DNA from: CALUOB01 sp944322305
GTDB taxonomy: Bacteria > Actinomycetota > Coriobacteriia > Coriobacteriales > Coriobacteriaceae
Assembly: GCA_963931605.1 (NCBI GenBank)
Contig: OZ007031.1
Location: forward strand, 1,674,001-1,738,000
Direction: 5' to 3'
DNA length: 64,000 nucleotides
Both the position numbers and the translations under genes were made by a program. Shown piece after piece: positions 1 to 6,221 of this stretch. Positions within the stretch are counted from its first letter, which is position 1. Each line of letters opens with the position of its first letter. The notes beneath the pieces were generated by a model. It made no database searches. It saw nothing but the letters and a program-made list of their open reading frames with translations, and had not been told where the DNA came from.

Positions 1-1138
1 GGCGAAGATGTCGATGAGGCCACCACCCATATCGCCGGAAAGGCCGAGGGCATACTGCAGCGTAGCAAAGCTTGCAGCCAAGAATGCATGCACAAAGAAC
101 AGCGGCGGGGCAACAAACAGGAACGTGTAGTCAAACGGCTCGGTGATGCCGCAGAGCGCCGCCGTGATAACGCCCGGGATGCACAGTGCGAGCATCTTGG
201 GACGGTTCTCCTTCTTAGAGGTGAAGTAGAACGCCAAAGCAATGCCGGGGATGCCGAAGAAGTTCGACAGGCCCTGCAGCTGGAAGCCGCCCTCGGGGAA
301 GATCGTAGTGAGACCCTGCGTCGAGGTGGCGAATTCCTGCAGATGCTCCATCCAGTAGTAGGTGATGCCGCCCTCAACAACCGCGGGGCCGTACTGGAAC
401 GGCGAGTAGATGAAGTGATGAAGGCCCGTGGGAAGCAGCGCCTTCTCCAGGAAGGTGTAGAGCCACACACCCACAAGACCGGCGTTTGACATGAAGTACT
501 GCAGTGAGTTGATGCCCATCTGAATAGTGGGCCACACCAGGCAGAACAGGAACGCCAGAGCCAGCATAACCGGGAAGCCAACAGCAGCAACCAGCGCAGA
601 GCCCTGGAAGATGCCCAGCCACTCGGGCAGGCGCTTGTTGAAGAAGCGGTTGTGCAGGAACACGATAACTGCCGCTACGAAGATGGCCCCTAAGAAGCCC
701 GTATCGAGCGTCTGGACACCGCCGATCGCCTTGACGCCCGTCTCCGCCGTAGCAAGATCGATGCCAAAGGTCCCCCCCAAAGAACGTCAAGATGTTGTTG
801 ACGAACACGTTGAAGGTCATGTAGAGAACGAAGGCCTCAAGAGCGGCGCGACCCTTGGCTTCGTTAGACAAGCCGTAAGCCAGACCGATGGCGAAGAGGA
901 TCTCCATGTTGTTGAAGACCGTCCAACCGCCGTTGTTCACGGTTGTCCAGAATCCATACCAAACGGTTCCCTCGGTTGCTATGTCGCCCACGATCATGGG
1001 GTTGACCAACACCGACGTAATGGCGACCACGATGCCCGAGAACATGAAGAAGAGCACAGGGGTGAGCATGGCTCCGCCGAACCGCTGGAACTCAGCCATA
1101 CCGATGCGGTGCTTACCCGCGACAGATTTTTCTTTCAC
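1..1138 (-). pseudogene. PTS alpha-glucoside/maltose-type EIIC permease, frameshifted and running off the window
   Basis: Membrane permease subunit (EIIC, Glc/glucoside superfamily) of a phosphotransferase system that imports and phosphorylates a sugar. The N-terminus reads QRFGGAMLTPVLFFMFSGI, typical of MalX/GlvC-type alpha-glucoside transporters, and near the window edge the signature GITEPFDYTFLFVAPPL is present. A GTG start at 1138 is chosen because a GGAGG lies 10 bases upstream; longer ATG starts have none. The frame breaks at a run of seven G (minus strand) at 772-778. With six G the protein continues as TFGIDLATAETGVKAIGG and stays open to base 1. The break could be a sequencing error, slippage-based switching or real decay. 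The 3' end is outside the window, so an EIIB domain cannot be seen. The divergent RpiR-type gene is the probable regulator. Confidence 0.85.
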
Positions 1139-1255
1139 AGCGACACTTCCTCCCTCTATTGTTGCGTGTACGTTGCTCCAGATATGTTCCGCACCGGTGC
1201 GATTATCTGCGGTTATCGTCGATATCCTGCATTCTACTTTTTTGCGGCGCGCCAA

Positions 1256-1294
1256 TTCACGTGAAACGGCTTCATCTTTACGTGAATATTCACG
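1256..1294. promoter_or_regulatory. Pair of palindromic operator candidates between the PTS gene and rpiR
   Basis: Two palindromes lie in the divergent control region: ttcacgtgaa at 1256-1265 and the perfect 14-mer cgtgaatattcacg at 1281-1294. Both contain the half-site CGTGAA. RpiR-family proteins bind as dimers to palindromes beside their target sugar operons, so these are likely operators for the adjacent regulator. The binding is inferred. Confidence 0.5.
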
Positions 1295-1401
1295 CTTGCA
1301 ACATGCGATGATACGATTGGCGGGCGGGGCCAACGCTACGTACAGCCATCTTCCGTATGACCAGCCACGCCAGCAATGGGGTAGAAAGGGGCAACGGTTT
1401 G

Positions 1402-2139
1402 ATGAAAGAAGAATCCAAAGCTGAGAAGCTCTTCCCCAACATCAATCTAACAAGCACCGAAGAGAACGTGCTGAACTACTTAGTGAGCTGCGCGTCAGAA
1501 GGAGAGCCCGCTTCCATACGACAGGTTGCCGATGCCTGTTTCACCAGCATGACCACCGTCACACGCGTGGCGAAAAAGCTCGGCTATGGCGGTTTTCGCG
1601 AGATGGTGTACGGATTGCGTATCAGCGAGGGCAGCAATCGTCACAGCATCATTTCATCTAAAGAACTGCGCGCAAACCTCACGTACAGCAACGAAGCAAA
1701 AGAGCGTTTCTATGCGCTACTCGGTACGAGGCGCTTGGTTGGCATCAAAGGTGAAGGATATTCCCACCTCATCAGCGAATACATGCAGCATAAACTGCTG
1801 GGACGCGGATACCCGGTAGTCGAGCAAAGCTATCTTGACTCGGATCAGTTCATCCACGGCCTCGCCAAGCAGCTCGCCATGGTCATAGTGGTCTCGAAAT
1901 CAGGTATGACCAAAGCCACGGTACGCACCGCCGAGGAGTGTTGCGACCACGACATCCCCCTTGCAGCGTTTGTTGGAAACGCCAACAGCACGGTCGCGCG
2001 TCTGGCCGACATGGTTTTCCTGGTTGAAGATGACCAGCCCCTTGACTCCATGAACTATGAGCCGGGAAGCTTTACCGGCTGCTGCATCCTTGCGTTTGAA
2101 CGCTTGCTCTACAAATACCAATCAGGAGCAGCCCGATAA
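1402..2139 (+). CDS. MurR/RpiR-family transcriptional regulator
   Basis: A 245-residue cytoplasmic regulator. The N-terminal ~80 residues carry the RpiR helix-turn-helix (segment ASIRQVADACFTSMTTVTRV), and residues ~95-230 form a SIS sugar-phosphate-binding domain. RpiR proteins sense phosphosugars and repress or activate catabolic operons. The gene is divergent from the PTS permease, so it most likely controls uptake of that glucoside in response to its phosphorylated form. The ATG at 1402 follows an AAAGGGG; the upstream in-frame ATG at 1357 has no ribosome site. A strong hairpin follows the stop codon. Family assignment is secure; the inducer is unknown. Confidence 0.88.
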   Translation: MKEESKAEKLFPNINLTSTEENVLNYLVSCASEGEPASIRQVADACFTSMTTVTRVAKKLGYGGFREMVYGLRISEGSNRHSIISSKELRANLTYSNEAKERFYALLGTRRLVGIKGEGYSHLISEYMQHKLLGRGYPVVEQSYLDSDQFIHGLAKQLAMVIVVSKSGMTKATVRTAEECCDHDIPLAAFVGNANSTVARLADMVFLVEDDQPLDSMNYEPGSFTGCCILAFERLLYKYQSGAAR

Positions 2140-2164
2140 AACGACAAGCTCCGCAACGAAACAA

Positions 2165-2200
2165 GCGGGCCGCAAGCATCAGGTGCTTGCGGCCCGCCTT
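2165..2200. terminator. Bidirectional terminator between rpiR and the aldo/keto reductase
   Basis: A perfect 14-bp stem (arms 2165-2178 and 2184-2197, 5-base loop) sits between two convergent genes and can serve both. There is no long T-run on the plus strand. Confidence 0.7.
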
Positions 2201-2235
2201 CCGTTGGACGACGCTGTGCCCGCGCGCCTTACCGT

Positions 2236-3174
2236 TTACGGCAGATCGTTCCCCGCGGCGAAGTAGAGGTCCCACCACTGCTGACGGGTGAACTCAACGT
2301 CGGCGCCGGCGCAGGCGTTCTTGATGTGCTCAGGCGTCATGGAGCCGCACACCACCTGCATCTTTGCCGGATGGCGCAGGATCCACGCGGTGGCCACCGC
2401 CTCCTTGGTGGCGCCCACCTCGCCGCCGAGCGCGTCGAGCTTGGCGTTGAGCTGCGGGAACTTCTCGTTGTCGATGAAGCACCCCTCGAAGGTGCCGTAC
2501 TGAAAGGGGCTCCACGCCTGAATGGTCATATGGCGCAGGCGCGCATGCTCGATGACACCGCCGTCGTGGTCCAGGCTCGCCTCGTCCTCCATGTTCACGT
2601 GCAGGCCCGCCTGGATGGCGTGCGTGTGCATAAGACCGAACTGGAGTTGGTTGACCTCGAGCCGCTGGCCAAGCGCCGCAGAGAGCATCTCGACCTGCCA
2701 TGGGCCCATGTTGCTGACGCCAAAGTGCCGCACCTTGCCGGTAGACTGCATCTCGGCGAACGTGGATGCGAGCTCGTCCAGGTCGACCAGAGGGTCGGGG
2801 CGGTGCAGCAGCGCAAAGTCCACGTAGTCGGTCTGCAGGCGCTCAAGCTCCAGGTCGAGCGCCTCCATCAGGTGGTCGTGCGAGAAGTCGTAGCGGGTGG
2901 TGTACTTGAGCTCGTGATCCATGAAGATGCCGAACTTGGTCTGCACCTTCACCTGCTCGCGCGGCACACCCACGTCGCGCAGCGCCTGGCCGAGCATCAT
3001 AGAGCTGCGGCCGGCACCGTAGATGTCGGCGGTGTCGAAGAAGTCGATGCCGCAGTCGAGCGCGGTCTGCACCACCTCGGCCGCCTCCTCGCGCGTTTTG
3101 CCGCCGATGCGCATTACGCCCAGCGCCACGCGCGAGCCGGTGACGCCGCTTTGGCCTATCTCCTGGTACTTCAT
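2236..3174 (-). CDS. Aldo/keto reductase family oxidoreductase
   Basis: A 312-residue NAD(P)H-dependent carbonyl reductase of the aldo/keto reductase TIM-barrel superfamily. The catalytic tetrad can be placed: Asp and Tyr in GIDFFDTADIYG, Lys in VQTKFG and His in LLHRPDP. The C-terminal SMTPEHIKNA segment is the usual phosphate-binding region of YdhF-like members. The ATG at 3174 has GGAGG five bases upstream and is preferred over the ORF start 15 codons earlier. It stands alone, facing the rpiR gene and upstream of nothing it obviously works with, so the substrate cannot be inferred. Confidence 0.9.
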   Translation of the reverse strand: MKYQEIGQSGVTGSRVALGVMRIGGKTREEAAEVVQTALDCGIDFFDTADIYGAGRSSMMLGQALRDVGVPREQVKVQTKFGIFMDHELKYTTRYDFSHDHLMEALDLELERLQTDYVDFALLHRPDPLVDLDELASTFAEMQSTGKVRHFGVSNMGPWQVEMLSAALGQRLEVNQLQFGLMHTHAIQAGLHVNMEDEASLDHDGGVIEHARLRHMTIQAWSPFQYGTFEGCFIDNEKFPQLNAKLDALGGEVGATKEAVATAWILRHPAKMQVVCGSMTPEHIKNACAGADVEFTRQQWWDLYFAAGNDLP

Positions 3175-3460
3175 GCCTTCCTCCCCCGTTGTGACGCTTC
3201 TCCCCAAGGCGAGAAGCACTGTCCGTTGTCAAAACGGTACCGCAGGGCCGCCACCCCCCGCAAGCACCTGACACGCGAAGGGCGAAATCACGTTGCCGCA
3301 TCCAGCGGCTCCGTCCCGCCGCGAGCTGCCGCCGCACCTTGCCGCGCCACGCGCGCCGCCGCGAGCCACGCAGCGCCATGCCCCACCCCGCTACGGAGCG
3401 CTGCCGACGCAAGCGCGACGCGAGACCACCGCACTACGCAAGCCCGCCACACAACGCAAA
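3175..3460. other. Gene-free spacer upstream of the aldo/keto reductase
   Basis: Very GC-rich spacer. A TTGACA appears on the minus strand near 3230 as a possible -35 for the reductase, without a convincing -10. I see no supported gene; the reading frames crossing it have no ribosome sites or family similarity. Confidence 0.4.
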
Positions 3461-3492
3461 AGCGCCGGAACCTCGCACGAGATCCCGGCGCT
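3458..3492 (-). terminator. Terminator of the hydrogenase operon
   Basis: An 8-bp GC stem (agcgccgg at 3461-3468 with ccggcgct at 3485-3492) closed over a 16-base loop is followed on the minus strand by TTTT. It lies 30 bases past the last gene of the operon. Confidence 0.7.
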
Positions 3493-3521
3493 TGTGTTCT
3501 TCCGTGCATGAACCCGCAGGC

Positions 3522-4043
3522 TTACGCCTCCGCAGACTCGCCCTCAGCGGCTGCCTTGGCAGCGGCGGCCTTCTTAGCCGCAGCCTTCTTGCGGGCCTCG
3601 GCCACGCGCGCCTCCTGCTCGGGGGTGAGCTTGGGCTTCGGCTTCGCGGCGCCGGCGGCAGCACCCGCAGCGGGCTTCTTGGCCGCAGGAGCCGGCATGT
3701 CCTTGTGCTCCTTGGTCACGTAGAGCTCCGTGGTGGCCTCAGCCGGATGCACGTCCATGGAGAGGCACTTCTTGGGGCACTCGTGCACGCAGTGGGCGCA
3801 CTGGATGCAGCGATACTGGTCGATCGTCCAGTCGCCGTTCTTGCGGTCGACGGTGATGGCACCCACCGGGCAGGCGCGCTGGCACATGCCGCACAGGATG
3901 CACACGTCCATGTCGTTGACCACGTGGCCGCGCATGTGCGGGAAGAGCTTCTCGATGTCGCGCTTCTCGTAGGGGTAGCGAACCGTGGCGGGCTTGCTGA
4001 ACAGCGACCGCATGGTCATCTTTCCCAGTTTGAAACTTCCCAT
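3522..4043 (-). CDS. Hydrogenase 4Fe-4S ferredoxin-like subunit (EchF/NuoI-like)
   Basis: A 173-residue electron-transfer subunit of the membrane-bound group 4 hydrogenase. Two complete CxxCxxCxxxCP motifs, Cys48-51-54-58 and Cys79-82-85-89, bind two [4Fe-4S] clusters that pass electrons between soluble ferredoxin and the hydrogenase small subunit. After about residue 115 the protein turns into an Ala/Lys/Pro-rich tail of ~55 residues that the family does not need; a similar tail is on the 30-kDa-like subunit. It is the last gene of a tightly spaced five-gene operon, 6 bases after the large subunit, and a terminator follows. The EchF name is by analogy. Confidence 0.88.
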   Translation of the reverse strand: MGSFKLGKMTMRSLFSKPATVRYPYEKRDIEKLFPHMRGHVVNDMDVCILCGMCQRACPVGAITVDRKNGDWTIDQYRCIQCAHCVHECPKKCLSMDVHPAEATTELYVTKEHKDMPAPAAKKPAAGAAAGAAKPKPKLTPEQEARVAEARKKAAAKKAAAAKAAAEGESAEA

Positions 4044-4049
4044 GGCGGC

Positions 4050-5144
4050 CTACCTTTCCGTGCAGCTGATGCAGGGGTCGATGGTGAGGATGATCATCGG
4101 AACGTCGGCAACCTCGACGCCCTGCAGCGCCCGCACCATGCCGGCGAGGTTCTGCGAGGTGGGCGTGCGCATGCGGAAGCGCTCGATGTTCTTGGTGCCG
4201 TTTCCGCGCACGTAGTAGAACGCCTCGCCGCGCGGCTGCTCGATGAGCACGTGGCTCTGGCCGTTCTCAGGCGGAACCATCTTGGGGCCCGGCTTGCCGC
4301 CGATGCCGTCGTGCGGGATCTTGGAGACGAGCTCCTTGATGATGTCGATGGACTGGTACACCTCGGCGCAGCGAACCTTGCAGCGGCCGTAGCAGTCGCA
4401 CTCGTTGGAGATGATGGGCTCGAAGTGGTCCAGGTCGCCGTAGGCGTCGAAGCCGGTGGTGCGCATGTCGTGCTCGATGCCGGAAGCCTTGGCGAACGGG
4501 CCCACCATGGAGAGCTCCATGGCGTCCTCGAAGGAGATGTAGCCCACGCCGCACAGGCGGCTCTTGACCGACGTGTCGTTCATCATCGTGTCAACGATCT
4601 CGCGGTAGTCGCGCTTGAGCGTGTCGAGCTTCTCGCAGATGGCCTTGAGCTCGGAGTCGTCGATGTCGTGAGCCATGCCGCCCACGATCACGATGGACAG
4701 GATGATGCGAGCGCCGCAGGTGCGCTGGAAAATGTCGAGCACGGTCTCGCGCAGGCGCCAGCAGTGGTTGAACAGGCTCTCGAAGCCGAAGGCGTCGGCG
4801 AGAAGGCCCAGCCACAGCAGGTGCGAGTGGATGCGCGAAAGCTCTTCGAGGATGGCGCGCAGGTACTGGGCGCGGCGCGGGATCTCGAGGCCCATCAGGT
4901 GCTCGGTGGCGCTGGCGTAGCCGTAGCCGTGACCGAACGAGCAGATGCCGCAAACGCGCTCGGCGATGTAGACGAACTGGTTGTAGTCGCGCGTGTCAAC
5001 GAGCTTTTCCAGACCGCGATGCACGAAGCCGATCTGCGGGATAGCCTCGATGACGTGCTCGTCCTCTACCACCAGATCCAGATGAACCGGCTCGGGCAGC
5101 ACCGGGTGCTGCGGGCCGAAGGGGAGAATGGTCTTACGTGCCAT
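4050..5144 (-). CDS. [NiFe]-hydrogenase large subunit, group 4 (Ech/CooH-like)
   Basis: A 364-residue catalytic subunit that carries the Ni-Fe site and reduces protons or oxidises H2. It is homologous to complex I NuoD, but keeps both nickel-binding pairs: CGIC at residues 65-68 and DPCISC at 356-361. That makes it a true hydrogenase rather than a quinone oxidoreductase subunit. Only Thr-Glu-Arg follow the last cysteine, so there is no visible C-terminal extension for a maturation endopeptidase to remove. Its neighbours supply the small subunit (NuoB-like), the NuoC-like subunit, the ferredoxin subunit and the membrane arm. No hyp maturation genes or formate dehydrogenase lie in this window, so the electron donor is not settled; ferredoxin is likely. 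Confidence 0.92.
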   Translation of the reverse strand: MARKTILPFGPQHPVLPEPVHLDLVVEDEHVIEAIPQIGFVHRGLEKLVDTRDYNQFVYIAERVCGICSFGHGYGYASATEHLMGLEIPRRAQYLRAILEELSRIHSHLLWLGLLADAFGFESLFNHCWRLRETVLDIFQRTCGARIILSIVIVGGMAHDIDDSELKAICEKLDTLKRDYREIVDTMMNDTSVKSRLCGVGYISFEDAMELSMVGPFAKASGIEHDMRTTGFDAYGDLDHFEPIISNECDCYGRCKVRCAEVYQSIDIIKELVSKIPHDGIGGKPGPKMVPPENGQSHVLIEQPRGEAFYYVRGNGTKNIERFRMRTPTSQNLAGMVRALQGVEVADVPMIILTIDPCISCTER

Positions 5145-5147
5145 AGC

Positions 5148-5765
5148 TTACTCACCGTCCTTCTTGGCGGCCTTCTTCGCCGCCTGGGCGGCCAGGGCCG
5201 CACGCACCTTCGCTGCCTTCTCGGGATCCATGGCGGCGAGCTTCTCCTCCATCTTCTTGGCGCGCTCCTCCTCCGTCATCGCGGCGGGCTTGGGAGCGGG
5301 CGCGGCGTCGCCGGCGGCAGCCTTCTCGGCAGCCTCCTTGGCGGCCTTGGCAGCCTTGGCGGCGGCAGCGGCCTTGGCCTTGGCGGCCTTCTCGCGCGCG
5401 GCCTTCTGCTCGGGCGAGATGATGGCCATGGGCGCGTCGATGCCCACGTTGAAGAAGTGTCCGCCGAAGTCGAGCTTCATGTTGACGAAGTTCACGCCGT
5501 ACAGGTCGTGCGCCTCGTTCTCGTAGGAGAACGCCGCGAAGTACAGCCCCTGGATGGAGGGCACCTCGCTCTCCTCGGTGATGTCGTTCACCACGAGGTT
5601 CAGCGCGTTGTCGTTCACCACGTCGTAGAAGGTGTACACGAGGTCCATACCGGCCTCGGGCTTCTCGGCAAAGAGCTGCACAAAGCGCAGGCCCTCGTGC
5701 TTGAGCGACTGCACGCGGGTGAGAAGATCGCCCAGGGGGCACTCCACGAACTCAACGGTGTACAT
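5148..5765 (-). CDS. NuoC/EchD-like 30-kDa hydrogenase subunit with Ala/Lys-rich tail
   Basis: The first ~115 residues match the complex I 30-kDa (NuoC) family, including the signature ENEAHDLYGVNF. In group 4 hydrogenases this subunit (EchD-like) braces the large subunit. The remaining ~90 residues are almost only Ala, Lys and Glu, probably a charged helix or unstructured arm, and are not part of the family fold. The start codon overlaps the stop of the NuoB-like gene (TAATG) and has GGAGGGG just upstream, which indicates translational coupling. The large-subunit gene follows after 3 bases. Confidence 0.88.
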   Translation of the reverse strand: MYTVEFVECPLGDLLTRVQSLKHEGLRFVQLFAEKPEAGMDLVYTFYDVVNDNALNLVVNDITEESEVPSIQGLYFAAFSYENEAHDLYGVNFVNMKLDFGGHFFNVGIDAPMAIISPEQKAAREKAAKAKAAAAAKAAKAAKEAAEKAAAGDAAPAPKPAAMTEEERAKKMEEKLAAMDPEKAAKVRAALAAQAAKKAAKKDGE

Positions 5766-6208
5766 TAGCCCCTCCCCTTCTCGGCCTTCAGCTTCTTGGC
5801 CTTCTCATCCAAGATGTCAACGGCTTTCAGCACGGCGTCGATGATGGTCTCGGGACGCACGGCGCAGCCGGGGGCATACACGTCCACCGGGATGGCCTTG
5901 TCAACGCCGCCGATCACGTTGTAGCAGTCGCGGAAAACGCCGCCAGTGCAGGCGCAGATACCGCAGGCCACCACGACCTTGGGCTCGAGCATCTGATCGT
6001 AGATCTCTTTGACCACGCTGATGTTCTGATGGTTCACCGAACCCGTCACGAGGAAGATATCCGCGTGCTTGGGGTTGCCGGTGTTGATGATGCCGAAGCG
6101 CTCGATGTCGTACAGCGGCATCATGCTGTCGAGCACCTCGATGTCGCACCCGTTGCAGCTCGACCCATCGTAATGGATGAGCCAGGGTGACTTGGAAGAA
6201 TAACCCAT
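5765..6208 (-). CDS. Hydrogenase small subunit (NuoB/EchC-like)
   Basis: A 147-residue subunit that binds the proximal [4Fe-4S] cluster next to the Ni-Fe site. Candidate ligands are Cys18 and Cys21 (CNGC), Cys82/85 or 87 (ACGICACTGG) and Cys115 (YAPGCAVRPE), the pattern of the NuoB/group 4 family. It lacks the extra C-terminal clusters of group 1 small subunits, as expected for this class. It lies 13 bases after the fused membrane subunit gene and overlaps the next gene by one base. Confidence 0.9.
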   Translation of the reverse strand: MGYSSKSPWLIHYDGSSCNGCDIEVLDSMMPLYDIERFGIINTGNPKHADIFLVTGSVNHQNISVVKEIYDQMLEPKVVVACGICACTGGVFRDCYNVIGGVDKAIPVDVYAPGCAVRPETIIDAVLKAVDILDEKAKKLKAEKGRG

Positions 6209-6221
6209 AAGACGGCTCCCT

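Noticed and set aside
3339..5768. 809-codon plus-strand frame opposite the hydrogenase subunits
   Set aside because: Antisense shadow spanning several real genes; low-complexity composition from high-GC codon bias.
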